NCBI RefSeq assembly: GCF_021026315.1
Contig: NZ_JAJNCX010000008.1
Span: 124,001 to 188,000 of the forward strand
Reading direction: 5' to 3'
From: Rhizobium sp. C4
GTDB taxonomy: Bacteria; Pseudomonadota; Alphaproteobacteria; Rhizobiales; Rhizobiaceae
Length of the DNA: 64,000 nt
Of the stretch, positions 7,098 to 16,312 are shown in pieces; positions within the stretch are counted from its first letter, which is position 1, and each line of letters begins with the position of its first letter. Under the pieces are notes generated by a model. That model saw only the letters and a list, made by a program, of their open reading frames with translations. It was not told where the DNA came from and did no database searches. A program made the translations under genes and the position numbers.

Positions 7098-8498
7098 GTG
7101 CAGGCAGAGGCGGAATATCTCTTGAGAAGCAAGTTCCCGTTTCAACTGTTGAAGCTCGTTGTTCGGGATCGTCGTGCCAGCATGCCGATCATGTTCGCCA
7201 TGCTGTTTGGCGGGCTGATGCTCGCAGCCGGCGGCACAATCGATATAGCCACCATCATGCGGGTTCGCTCGAACATCCAGAACGTGTCTGACAGCGCCGC
7301 TCTTGCGGGCGCTTCGCAATACCGGCTGGGAAACAGCGACACGAATGTGGTCCGGCAGGTGGCGCTCTCATTTGCCAACTCCGCACTGTCTTCCGCCGGG
7401 ATCGATGGAGAGCCCACGGTCACGGTGAATGATGCCGATCGATCGGTGAAGGTGGCCATTGCGGCCAAGGTGCGCCTGCATTTCATCCGGCTCGGTGGAA
7501 GCGCCGGCTATAGCGTCAATTCCAACGCGACCGCGCGGGCCGGAAGTTCGAGCGTCATCTGCCTGCTGGCGCTGGGAGACGGTTCGACCAATCTCGGTGT
7601 CGACAATGGGAGGGTGACTGCCTCCAAGTGCAACACGCATTCGAATTCCAAGAGCAGCGACGGTCTTATTTTGAACGGCTTGTCCACGATGTCCGCGAAA
7701 GTGAACTGCACGGGTGGCGGATATGTCGGCTCCGACGCCGCCTTCGATCCTAAGCCGGCGACGGACTGTCCGGCAGCAGCCGACCCGCTGGGCTCGCGTC
7801 CAGCGCCCAGCGACACGAAATGCGACTTCAAGGACTACAAGGTTGAGATCGGCCTGCAGACGCTTCATCCCGGCGTCTATTGCGGAGGGCTTGTCATCGA
7901 CAAGCCGAGCCGCGTTCGCCTGATGCACGGAACCTATATCATGAAGGACGGCCCGCTTATTCTGACGAATGGAGCAATGCTGAACATGGTGGATGCCGCC
8001 GTCTATCTGACGGGAAAGGATGCGGTACTCTATTTCGACTACACGACGACCCTGGACCTCAGTGCGCCCGTCTCCGGACCCATGGCCGGCATCCTGTTCT
8101 TCGAGGACAGGGGCGCGCCGACCGGGCGGCTTCACCAGATCGGAAGCCGCATCGCGCCCCAATTGTTGGGCACGATCTACCTTTCGCGGGGAAAGCTTGT
8201 CGTTGGCCAGCTTCCAACAGACGATGTGCTGCAGTTCGATTGCAAGTCGCAGGCCGCCAACAATGCCAATCTTCTGGCGCGTAATCCGGCCTTGAAGGGC
8301 CGCCTTTCGTCGCTGGTCACGGTGCCGTGTCCCATGCCACCCATCCACGTCTCGCTGCAATCCGCATGGACCCTGATCGTTGCCCGGCATGTCGCGATCA
8401 ATGGTGGCGTCGACCTCGTGCTCAATGCCAATTATGACGCAGCCCCTGTCGCTCCGCCGTCCGAGGCGATGAAGGACTCGACGATATTGGTCCATTGA
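7098..8498 (+). CDS. TadE/TadG-like pilus-associated protein (orphan)
   Basis: A 466-residue exported protein. A charged N-terminus is followed by one hydrophobic helix (about 31-55, MPIMFAMLFGGLMLAAGGTI), then DIATIMRVRSNIQNVSDSAALAGA, the standard beginning of TadG-related Flp pilus proteins. The remaining 350 residues contain many Gly, Asn and paired Cys (for example SKCNTHSNSKSS and YVGSDAAFDPK) and look like a repetitive beta-rich surface domain. No von Willebrand domain is apparent. No other tad/cpa genes lie near. The start is uncertain: the GTG at 7098 is used, and TTG at 7122 is an alternative. The function is inferred from the N-terminus only. Confidence 0.65.
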   Translation: MQAEAEYLLRSKFPFQLLKLVVRDRRASMPIMFAMLFGGLMLAAGGTIDIATIMRVRSNIQNVSDSAALAGASQYRLGNSDTNVVRQVALSFANSALSSAGIDGEPTVTVNDADRSVKVAIAAKVRLHFIRLGGSAGYSVNSNATARAGSSSVICLLALGDGSTNLGVDNGRVTASKCNTHSNSKSSDGLILNGLSTMSAKVNCTGGGYVGSDAAFDPKPATDCPAAADPLGSRPAPSDTKCDFKDYKVEIGLQTLHPGVYCGGLVIDKPSRVRLMHGTYIMKDGPLILTNGAMLNMVDAAVYLTGKDAVLYFDYTTTLDLSAPVSGPMAGILFFEDRGAPTGRLHQIGSRIAPQLLGTIYLSRGKLVVGQLPTDDVLQFDCKSQAANNANLLARNPALKGRLSSLVTVPCPMPPIHVSLQSAWTLIVARHVAINGGVDLVLNANYDAAPVAPPSEAMKDSTILVH

Positions 8499-8629
8499 CG
8501 GCCCGGCGTTGCGGTTCCGGATAACGGAGCTGCGGATCGCCAGCAATAGAGCAGGGGATGTCAGGATCGTAGACGCGGCATGCAGTCACCGCGGAGCGCG
8601 AGAAGTACCAACCCTTGCCTGTCAGCGGT

Positions 8630-11326
8630 TCAGATGCGGCTGCGCCAGTCGCCGATCTCGCGCATGACCGTCTCGCGGTCTTCCGCCAGCTTTTCGATGT
8701 CTGCGGGATCGACCAGCGCCTGATCCTCGCGGGCGAGGCGCTCAAAGCGGGCGGCTGTCTCGGCAATGGCGCGCGCGCCGACATTGAAGCTCATCGATTT
8801 CAGCGCATGCGCGACGCGGCCCAGCCGCTCGACATTCTCCGTCGCCACGGCTTCGCGCAGCTCGGCGATCCGGTCGGCCGATTGCGTTTCGTAGAGGCCG
8901 ATGATGCGGTCGACGACCGCCACGGCGCCGCCAGCCATCTTGAGCAGGTCTTCGAGCACGGCCAGATCCAGCTGGCCTTCCGTCGCCTCCGCCGTGGCCG
9001 TCTCCTCGATGGCAAGCGCATCCGCGCCGGTAGCATGCGTGGCGATCACCTCGGCAAGGCGCGCCAGCGTGAAGGGCTTGTGCAGCACGCCGTCCATGCC
9101 CGCCTCGCGCCAGGCATCCGCCGCCGTGCCGATGACATGCGCCGTCAGCGCGACGATCGGCGTGCGCTGGCGGTCGCCACTGTCCTCTGCCGCACGGATT
9201 TCGCGCGTGGCATCGAAACCGTCGAGCTCCGGCATCGAGCCGTCCATGAGCACGAGGTCGTAACGGGTCTTGAGAACCGCATTGACCGCCTGCCGTCCGT
9301 CCTCGACGAAATCGGCCACAATCCCAAGCCGGCGCAGCGCCGCGTCGGCCACTTCGCGGTTGACCTCGGCATCGTCGGCGACAAGCACCTTGAGGCCGGT
9401 GAAGCTCGGCGTGGAATTGTCGCGCTGATCGGACCCGCGCGTCTCCTCCGAAAGCGGGCGGCCCTCGATAAGCCGGCTAACGATCTCGTTGACCTCGAAG
9501 GCCGAGACGGGCCGCGTCAGCGCGCCATCGGCGCGGCGCGCCGAAAGCAGGCTTTCCGGCCGCTCGTCGGCAAAGCCGACAGCCACGATCGCGCCCGATC
9601 CGACAAGGTCCAGGCGGGGGCGGTTGGCGAGGCGATCGAATGCTGCGACCACCAGCTGGGCGCCGGCAGCGCGCGCGGGCAGGGCCTCGCCTGATACCGT
9701 TTCGACTGTAAAGCCGGCCTGTTCGAGGTAAAGATGAAGCGCCTTCTCCGTCTGCTCGCCATCGACCGAGACCAGTGCCACCGGTGCGGCGGCCTGTTCG
9801 CCGCTCCAGCGCGCCCAGTCGGTGTCCGATGACGGCGTGGCAAGCGGCAGCGAGAAGTGGAAATTCGTACCGGTACCGAGCCTGCTGGTCACGGCAATCT
9901 CGCCGCCCATGGCGGTGACGAGCCGGCGGGCGATGGTGAGGCCAAGCCCGGTGCCGCCGAACTGGCGCGTGGTCGTCTGGTCAGCCTGCGAAAAGGCCTC
10001 GAAGATCGTGCCGAGCTTGTCCTCTGCAATGCCGATGCCGGTGTCGATGACCGAGAAGCGGATGCGGTCCGCGCCATCAAGGCCGACCTGGATGGTCACG
10101 CCACCCTTTTCGGTGAATTTCAACGCATTGTTGACGAGATTGCCGAGCACCTGGCCAAGCCGTGTCGGATCGGCATCGATGCGGGTGTTGCGCGGCAACT
10201 CGATCCGGGCGGCGAGATCGAGTTTCTTGCCGTGGGCGCGATCGGCAAACAGCCGGAGCACGGTGTCGACCGCCTCGAAGGGGCTGACCTCCAGATGCTC
10301 GACGTCGAGCTTGCCAGCCTCGATCTTCGAGAGGTCGAGAATGTCGTTGATGATGGCGAGAAGGCTGGCGCCGGAGCGGGCAATGACCTCCGCCTGCTTG
10401 CGGGCGCGCTCCGGCATCTCGCTGGCGGCCAGCAGTTCCGCCATCACGAGGATGCCGTTCATCGGCGTGCGGATTTCGTGGCTCATCGTGGCCAGGAAGT
10501 CCGATTTGGCGCGGTCGGCGGCCACCGCTTCGGAGGCAGCGCGCTGGTAGTCTGCCGTGCGGTCGGCAACGTCCTGTTCCAGCCGTTCGCGATGCCGGGC
10601 CAGCCGCTCGTCGCGCTCGTGGATGTCGGCAATCATGCCGTTGAAGCCTTCGACCAGCAGGCCGACCTCGTCATTGCTTTCGCGCGGCAGCGCCACGCGA
10701 TAGTCGTGTTTGACCTTGATCTGCGCCATCGCGCCGGCAAGCCGCATCAATGGCCGTGTGATGGCGCCCTGCAGGCGCAGCGCGATGAAGATGGCAATCA
10801 CGAGGGCCGCGCCTCCGCCGAGCAGCGCGGTCTCGACAGCCGACCAGACGAGTGCGGGAAGATCGCGCGTATCGCCGATGAGGCGCAGAAGACCGATCTG
10901 CTGGCCCGCCTGGATCACCGGAACCTGAACTTCGATCGTACGGCTTCCCAGAATGTCGGTCATGGAAACCGTCTGGTCGGGCTGGGTGAGTACGAGGTCG
11001 CTGGCCAGCTGTTCGGTGGCGCCGAAATCCGCAAGCGTCTCGCCATCCGGCAGGTTCAGGCCGACATAGACAAGCCCCTCGATCCGGCCCATGCCGCGCA
11101 GCGCCCCTTGCGCTGCCGGCACGTCGCGCGACGCCATCGCATGAGCGGCGGAGGAGGCGATCACCTCGGCCACCGAAAACAGGGCCTGCGGGCGCGAAAC
11201 GGCGTAACGGGAGGCTTCCTGCCAGGCCGTGAAGGTAATGACAAAGACCTCGGCCAGGGAAATCGCACCAATAACAAGCAGTACTAATTTAGTTCTGATG
11301 GAAAAAGATCTGCTCGCCATGGTCAT
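8630..11326 (-). CDS. hybrid sensor histidine kinase (HAMP-HisKA-HATPase-REC-Hpt)
   Basis: An 898-residue inner-membrane kinase of the BarA-like tripartite type. Two membrane helices (about 13-35 and 157-185) enclose a periplasmic sensor domain of about 120 residues. HAMP (185-238) and a short coiled coil lead to HisKA with His283 in MSHEIRTPMNG. The HATPase N box (LGNLVNNALKF) and G boxes (DTGIGI, GGTGLGLTI) follow. A degenerate receiver-like segment (about 512-620) precedes a true receiver with Asp695 (LVLMDGSMPE) and an Hpt domain with His840 (AHALKSMSFN). The intact phosphorelay suggests it hands phosphate to a separate regulator. The divergent response regulator gene 164 bp away is the nearest candidate. 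The signal sensed is unknown. Confidence 0.9.
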   Translation of the reverse strand: MTMASRSFSIRTKLVLLVIGAISLAEVFVITFTAWQEASRYAVSRPQALFSVAEVIASSAAHAMASRDVPAAQGALRGMGRIEGLVYVGLNLPDGETLADFGATEQLASDLVLTQPDQTVSMTDILGSRTIEVQVPVIQAGQQIGLLRLIGDTRDLPALVWSAVETALLGGGAALVIAIFIALRLQGAITRPLMRLAGAMAQIKVKHDYRVALPRESNDEVGLLVEGFNGMIADIHERDERLARHRERLEQDVADRTADYQRAASEAVAADRAKSDFLATMSHEIRTPMNGILVMAELLAASEMPERARKQAEVIARSGASLLAIINDILDLSKIEAGKLDVEHLEVSPFEAVDTVLRLFADRAHGKKLDLAARIELPRNTRIDADPTRLGQVLGNLVNNALKFTEKGGVTIQVGLDGADRIRFSVIDTGIGIAEDKLGTIFEAFSQADQTTTRQFGGTGLGLTIARRLVTAMGGEIAVTSRLGTGTNFHFSLPLATPSSDTDWARWSGEQAAAPVALVSVDGEQTEKALHLYLEQAGFTVETVSGEALPARAAGAQLVVAAFDRLANRPRLDLVGSGAIVAVGFADERPESLLSARRADGALTRPVSAFEVNEIVSRLIEGRPLSEETRGSDQRDNSTPSFTGLKVLVADDAEVNREVADAALRRLGIVADFVEDGRQAVNAVLKTRYDLVLMDGSMPELDGFDATREIRAAEDSGDRQRTPIVALTAHVIGTAADAWREAGMDGVLHKPFTLARLAEVIATHATGADALAIEETATAEATEGQLDLAVLEDLLKMAGGAVAVVDRIIGLYETQSADRIAELREAVATENVERLGRVAHALKSMSFNVGARAIAETAARFERLAREDQALVDPADIEKLAEDRETVMREIGDWRSRI

Positions 11327-11490
11327 GTTTTCTACAAATTCGTGCGGTTTATGGAAAAGTAAACGAATCGTCCTTACAAACCCTTATCAATTTAGGGGTA
11401 GGATAACGTTGATTGTTGGGGATGTTCGACGGTTGCGGCCAGTATCTGGCCGGGCTCTCGAAAGTCTCTTTCTCAGGCATGTGAGTTGAA

Positions 11491-11973
11491 ATGGCGACCG
11501 TCGCGCGAAACGCTAAATTCGATTACGTCGAGTCCGAGACGCTGCAGATCCTCGCCGTGGATGACGATCCGATCCAGCGTGAATTCTGCTCGGTCTACAT
11601 GACGACGCCGGCCGTTTCGGTGGAAACCGCCGATTGCGCCGAGGCAGGGCTTGAGCGCCTGGAAGCCGGCGGCTTTGGCGCGCTTCTGGTCGATGTGGAC
11701 ATGCCCGGCATGAGTGGCATCGAACTGGTCGCGCTCCTGCGAAGCCGTCCGCGCTATGACAAGCTGCCGATCATGGTGATTACCGGCAACGACGACATTC
11801 CCTCCATTGACGCGGCCTATGCGGCTGGCGCGACTGCCTTCATGTGCAAGCCGGTCAACTGGCGGCTGCTGTCGCATCAGGTGCGCTTCATGGTCCGGGC
11901 TCATCGCGCCCTGATGGCTGTTGGCGACGATGCGTCCGCAGAGGCGGCGCATATGTCCGCCGTAACGCAATAG
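11491..11973 (+). CDS. single-domain response regulator
   Basis: A 160-residue CheY-like receiver with N- and C-terminal tails and no output domain. The acidic pocket is VDDDP (about 23-27), the phosphoacceptor Asp70 in DVDMPGMSG, a Thr in VITGNDD and a Lys in FMCKPVNW near residue 109. It is 18 bp ahead of an EAL-domain gene and divergent from the hybrid kinase, so it may carry phosphate from that kinase to the phosphodiesterase. That link is inference from position. Confidence 0.85.
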   Translation: MATVARNAKFDYVESETLQILAVDDDPIQREFCSVYMTTPAVSVETADCAEAGLERLEAGGFGALLVDVDMPGMSGIELVALLRSRPRYDKLPIMVITGNDDIPSIDAAYAAGATAFMCKPVNWRLLSHQVRFMVRAHRALMAVGDDASAEAAHMSAVTQ

Positions 11974-11991
11974 GGAAGTGCGGGTTTCGGC

Positions 11992-12732
11992 GTGCAGGAT
12001 GAGCTTTTCAAAAATCTGACGCTGCACTATCAGCCGCAGATGACGGCCGATGGGAAGACTGTTGCCGCGGCCGAAGCGCTCCTGCGGGTGATCGAACCCA
12101 GAGGGCGGTTCCGGCATACGGGTGACGTGCTCGCCTATGTCGAAGAGACGGACCAGGTCGCAGCGCTCGACTGGTGGATTGCGGAACGCGCCTGCCGCGA
12201 CGCGCTGCGCTGGCCGGGCCTCTCCATCGGCATCAATCTCTCGGCGGGACGCTTCCGCGATCCCGAGCTCGCGCCACGCCTCATCGGGATGGTCAAGACC
12301 ATCGGCGTGCCGGCGAAGCAGATCGAACTCGAAATCGTCGAAAGCTCGTATATCGAGGACTTCGATGCCGCCAACCGCAATATCAACCAGCTTCGCGCCG
12401 CGGGCCTGCGCATCGCGCTCGACGATTTCGGCACCGGCTTTTCATCGCTGACCTATCTGCTGAAAATGCCGGTCGACAAGCTGAAGATCGACAAGTCCTT
12501 TGTCGACGGGCTCGGCGAGATCAAGTCGACCGCCATCGTTCACGCCGTCGTGGCGCTTGCCCGCGCCGTCGGCCTCAAGATCACCGCCGAGGGGATCGAG
12601 AGCGAGGACCAGTGGCGGCTCCTCAAGCTTGCCGGCTGCCACTACATGCAGGGCTGGTATTTCCATAAGGCCATGGAGCCGGACGCGCTGACCGCGCTTC
12701 TGGCCGAGCAGCGGATCCCCAGACCGCTCTGA
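11992..12732 (+). CDS. EAL-domain cyclic-di-GMP phosphodiesterase
   Basis: A stand-alone EAL domain of 246 residues that hydrolyses c-di-GMP to pGpG in the cytoplasm. The catalytic motifs are present: AEALLRV (EALLR form, about 24-30), INLSAGRF, ELEIVESSY, ALDDFGTGFSSL (DDFGTG, about 140-151), KIDKSFVDG, ITAEGIES and the final MQGW. Active hydrolysis is therefore likely. The start is a GTG; no in-frame ATG fits. It forms an operon with the preceding response regulator, the genetic equivalent of a REC-EAL protein split in two. Confidence 0.88.
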   Translation: MQDELFKNLTLHYQPQMTADGKTVAAAEALLRVIEPRGRFRHTGDVLAYVEETDQVAALDWWIAERACRDALRWPGLSIGINLSAGRFRDPELAPRLIGMVKTIGVPAKQIELEIVESSYIEDFDAANRNINQLRAAGLRIALDDFGTGFSSLTYLLKMPVDKLKIDKSFVDGLGEIKSTAIVHAVVALARAVGLKITAEGIESEDQWRLLKLAGCHYMQGWYFHKAMEPDALTALLAEQRIPRPL

Positions 12733-12756
12733 CCGTCCCATCCCGAACCTGGCGGC

Positions 12757-14463
12757 TCAACCGTGATCGGGGGCGTGCGCGCTCTTGTCCGAGACGCCGA
12801 TGAGCTTGCCCATGCCGTCGATCTGATCGGCCTGCCGGCGGAAATCGTCGAGCGATGCGCCGGACAGAACCGTGCCGGCGGGGAGGGGCGTCGCCGTGGG
12901 GTCGAGATAGCGATTGTCCTTGCGCAGCTCGTAATAGAGATGCGGGCCGGTCGATAGGCCCGTCGATCCGACATAGGCGATGGTCTGGCCCTGCGTCACC
13001 CGCTGGCCGACCGCGAGACCCTTCGCGGCCCTGGCGATATGAGCATAGGTGGTGAAATAGCCCTGGTCGTGGCGGACACGGACATAGCGGCCATAGCCCG
13101 GCTGCCAGGAGATGAGTTCCACGGTGCCGTCGCCGGCCGCCAGAATGGGCGAGCCCATGGGCCCTGCGTAATCCACGCCGTCATGATGCTTGCGCACCCG
13201 CAGGATCGGGTGGATGCGCCAGGCGAAACCATCGCCAAGCCGCCCGCCCGGCACGGGGTTGGCCAGCAGCAGCTTCGACACCGAATGGCCCTGGGCATCG
13301 AAGAATTCCGCCGGTGCAGCCTTGTCGAACTTGTAGCGATAGAACTTCCGCTCGCCATCCTTGGTGTTGAAGGAGACGGAGATGAGCTCGCGCCGGCCGC
13401 GGCCTTCGCGGAAGACCAGATTGATCTTCTTCGTCAGGTCGTCATGGCTGGCGGCCTTGATGCCGTTCTTGCGGGCGAGATCCACGACCTCGACGATGAT
13501 CTTTGCCGGAACATGCGCGGCGAGCATTTTCTTCACGAGAAGCGGCGCGAAACTGGTTTCGGCCTTCAGGTCCGGCGCGGCGTCTGCCTCGACGGTGACT
13601 GCGTTGTCCTGCTGGTTGGCAATCGCCTCGCGCTTCAGCCGCTCGTACAGCGCCGGCTTGGTGATGCGCTGGAAGCTCTGGTCCTCGACGCGGGCAAGGA
13701 TCGTGTCTTCGCCGGAGGGCTTCTGCAGACGGGCCATGACGATGTGCTTGCCATCGCTGTGGTCCGCCAGAATGACTTCGAACGCGTCGCCGAAATGCAG
13801 CGTGGATGTCGACAGCGCCTCCGTCAGGCGCTGGCACTCGAAGGCCGGCACCTGCAGCCCGCCCAGCGCCTCCTCGATCACCTCGTCGCGTTTCGGCATC
13901 AGGGCGACGCGCGAGACCGGCTCGGCCTGCTGCTTGACCGAGAGGCTGACATTGACAGGCTTGCCGGCATGGGAGCCACCCGAGGCGAAATCGGCATAGG
14001 CGAGCGGCATGCCCGCGATCCTGTTTGACCGCACCGGTTTGACGTCACGAAGCACGGCGGCGAAGACATCTTCCGCGCCCGGCCGGCCGGGTCGTTCGGC
14101 GAAGGCCTGCTGAGGCGCCGGCTGCGCCTTGTCGTCTGCGGCCACCTGCGGCGTGTCCAGATCGATATCGGTGCGGAAATAGGTATATTCCGCGAAGGAC
14201 CCGTCCATGCGCGCTTCGAGCATGTCGATGCGGGCGAGGTCGGAACCGGCAGCGGCGGGCAGCTGCAATCTTGCCTGCTTCGGACTTGCGGCAGGAGCTC
14301 GTTGCTCAGGCGCGGCCGACGCGAGAACCGGTGCGGCAACGACCGCTGGCTCCTCACGGACGGTCGCCCGCAGTGCTTCCCAGCCGCAGCCCGCACCCGC
14401 TGCACCCAGCAGGATGATCGCGCCAAGGAGGCGGCTATGGGTCTGCACACGAAAGGGAATCAT
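12757..14463 (-). CDS. membrane-anchored M23 family metallopeptidase
   Basis: A peptidoglycan endopeptidase-like protein of about 568 residues. The N-terminal hydrophobic segment LLGAIILLGAAGAGCGW serves as an uncleaved anchor or signal. A long linker and a degradation-arm domain precede the C-terminal LytM domain. That domain keeps the zinc ligands: His and Asp in KHHDGVDYAG (HxxxD), His in TTYAHIARAA and His in GPHLYYELRK. It should therefore be enzymatically active in the periplasm, cutting cross-links during growth or division. The start is uncertain: ATG 14463 is preferred, and a TTG at 14490 is possible. It is convergent with the EAL gene. Confidence 0.85.
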   Translation of the reverse strand: MIPFRVQTHSRLLGAIILLGAAGAGCGWEALRATVREEPAVVAAPVLASAAPEQRAPAASPKQARLQLPAAAGSDLARIDMLEARMDGSFAEYTYFRTDIDLDTPQVAADDKAQPAPQQAFAERPGRPGAEDVFAAVLRDVKPVRSNRIAGMPLAYADFASGGSHAGKPVNVSLSVKQQAEPVSRVALMPKRDEVIEEALGGLQVPAFECQRLTEALSTSTLHFGDAFEVILADHSDGKHIVMARLQKPSGEDTILARVEDQSFQRITKPALYERLKREAIANQQDNAVTVEADAAPDLKAETSFAPLLVKKMLAAHVPAKIIVEVVDLARKNGIKAASHDDLTKKINLVFREGRGRRELISVSFNTKDGERKFYRYKFDKAAPAEFFDAQGHSVSKLLLANPVPGGRLGDGFAWRIHPILRVRKHHDGVDYAGPMGSPILAAGDGTVELISWQPGYGRYVRVRHDQGYFTTYAHIARAAKGLAVGQRVTQGQTIAYVGSTGLSTGPHLYYELRKDNRYLDPTATPLPAGTVLSGASLDDFRRQADQIDGMGKLIGVSDKSAHAPDHG

Positions 14464-14751
14464 GCCACGGCTGATATGAAGTCTGCCCAAATCTTGTCGT
14501 CCCCAGCGGAAAAATAATCTCTTTTCAGAGAGTTAGACGAAGTTGAGGGCAATCCATCCGGTTTCGGCTTGCCACTGGCCGCTATAAGCAGGCGGCTCCC
14601 GAGCGACAAGTTAAAACTCTGTTAGGTTATTGTAAGGCGACGAACGCGCCCTGATGCCTGTGAATAGAGTGGAAAAACCGAGCTTCCGGAAAGGGCGACA
14701 CGGAATTGCCGCATCCTGGTGGGTAGCGACCGGAGGCGCCGGGGCCGCTGA

Positions 14752-15909
14752 TCAGATCACCACTCTCGCCGCCTTGCCGTTCCTGCGGTTTTCGTCGTTG
14801 TAGTAGCTGGCGGCCTGCGCCAGCGAGCGGTGCTGCGATTGCTGCATGGCCTGCTGCAAGGGCACGCCCAGATTGGCGGCCTCGGTGAGGTAACCGGCCC
14901 GGAGGCCGTGGGCGGAGAACTTGGCCGGATCAAGCCCTGCCTTTTCGCAGCGCGACTTCAGGATGAGGTTGACGGCCTGGGGGGTGAGCGGTCGGCGGTC
15001 GATATTGCCCCACTGATCGATACGGCGGAAGACCGGACCGGTCTCGATGCCGGCGGCGGCAAGCCAGGCCTTCAATGCGGCAACCGGTCGGCCGACCATC
15101 ACGGCGCGTGCGTCCTCGTCGGCCGCTGTCGTCTTGGTCCGGCCAAGGCGCAGGATCATGCAGGGCATCTGCCGCGAATTCGGATCGTTCGGATTTTCAT
15201 GCACGGGTTCGTCGTCGATGAGATCGTCGACGCGAAGCGCCGCGAGCTCCGAGCGCCGGCGTCCGCCGGAGGCAAAGGCGGTGAGCAGAAGCGCACGATC
15301 GCGCAGGTCGGCCAGCCGATCCGTCGCGCAGGTGGCCAGCAGCCTCGAAAGCACATCGCCGGTGATGGCCGACTGGCTCTTCCTCCCCCGCGGTCGGGCC
15401 TGTGCCCGCACGGCAAGCCGCAGTGCCGCGCGCACCGAGCTTGCCAGGAAGTCGCCTTCAAGCCCGCGCCATTTCGTCAGCACGGACCAGGTGGTCAGTC
15501 GGCGCTTGACCGTTGCCGGCGCGTGCGGGCCGGTGGCGCGCAACAGTCCCTGACTGCGCAACGGCGCCTCGACGTCCGCTGGCATGCCATGCGCCGGGTC
15601 GATCTCGCGCCGCGCCGGGTCCCAAAGATGATGGGCGATGAATTTCAGCACCAGGCTTTGCGGCGCCGGCCAGGGCAGGGGGCCCTCGGTCGCCGCCATG
15701 CACCAGGCCTCCAGGTAGCCGAGATCGGAGGCAAAGGCCCGCAACGTGTTCTCGCCCATGCCTTCAGTCGCCAGATGTTTCAGCGTGGCGACATCCTCAT
15801 CCGTGAGCAACGCGGCCAGCTGGTCGCGCCGGTCGAAGGGCAGGATCGCATCCAGCGCATCAAGCTGCTCGGCGCGCGCCAGAACTGGACCGGAAAGAGA
15901 ATTACTCAT
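14752..15909 (-). CDS. tyrosine-type site-specific recombinase/integrase
   Basis: A 385-residue tyrosine recombinase. An N-terminal SAM-like core-binding domain (about 40-190) is followed by the catalytic domain. That domain holds the first Arg in SGGRRRSELAALRVDDL, HGLRAGYLTEAANLG (HxxR), QHRSL, and the nucleophile Tyr in AASYYND close to the C-terminus. The catalytic set thus appears complete. I chose the ATG starting MSNSLSG; an ATG at 16041 would add 44 basic residues unlike the family. No integrated element, tRNA target or att repeats are visible beside it. It may be a stand-alone chromosomal recombinase or the relic of an element. Confidence 0.85.
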   Translation of the reverse strand: MSNSLSGPVLARAEQLDALDAILPFDRRDQLAALLTDEDVATLKHLATEGMGENTLRAFASDLGYLEAWCMAATEGPLPWPAPQSLVLKFIAHHLWDPARREIDPAHGMPADVEAPLRSQGLLRATGPHAPATVKRRLTTWSVLTKWRGLEGDFLASSVRAALRLAVRAQARPRGRKSQSAITGDVLSRLLATCATDRLADLRDRALLLTAFASGGRRRSELAALRVDDLIDDEPVHENPNDPNSRQMPCMILRLGRTKTTAADEDARAVMVGRPVAALKAWLAAAGIETGPVFRRIDQWGNIDRRPLTPQAVNLILKSRCEKAGLDPAKFSAHGLRAGYLTEAANLGVPLQQAMQQSQHRSLAQAASYYNDENRRNGKAARVVI

Positions 15910-16312
15910 CGAATGGACGCCCTGAAATCGTTGATCGGGTGACAGGTGCCGGTTGGTTCCGCTGCGAATCATCGGTCGCGGAAACGAAGCACCGTGAACA
16001 CGAGCCATAACCGGTCGAGCCCGGCCATTGCAAGATTTCACTATCGATATCAGAAGCTTATCGTGAGAGAGCGCTACCTTAATTCTCAGTTCGCGCTGTG
16101 AATCTTTCTGGCGCTTTCTCTTTCGTTTACCATCTGTTTACCATGAAAACAGGGTGTTAGGTTGGAGCCTCGCCGACGACATTTCCTCCCTGCGGGAGGT
16201 CATATCCCGTCGTGGTCCTTTTGGGCTGTGCCTGCGGCTGTGGGTTGACTGGTCGCGCCGCTGCCAAGGAAAGCTGAGGGGGCTGGCGAGCCATCGTGCT
16301 TTCAGCAGACCC
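15910..16312. other. intergenic region with possible CtrA-type box
   Basis: No coding frame is supported here. At 16126-16141 the sequence TTTACCATCTGTTTAC gives TTTA-N7-TTTAC, close to the alphaproteobacterial CtrA motif TTAA-N7-TTAAC, and GTTTACCAT is exactly repeated at 16125-16133 and 16136-16144. No obvious plus-strand gene follows, so its target is unclear. The nearest gene start is the recombinase about 215 bp away on the minus strand. Confidence 0.35.

Noticed and set aside
14752-16041. Tyrosine recombinase as a sign of an integrated phage or genomic island
   Set aside because: No tRNA target, att repeats, phage or transfer genes are visible around it, so an island cannot be claimed.
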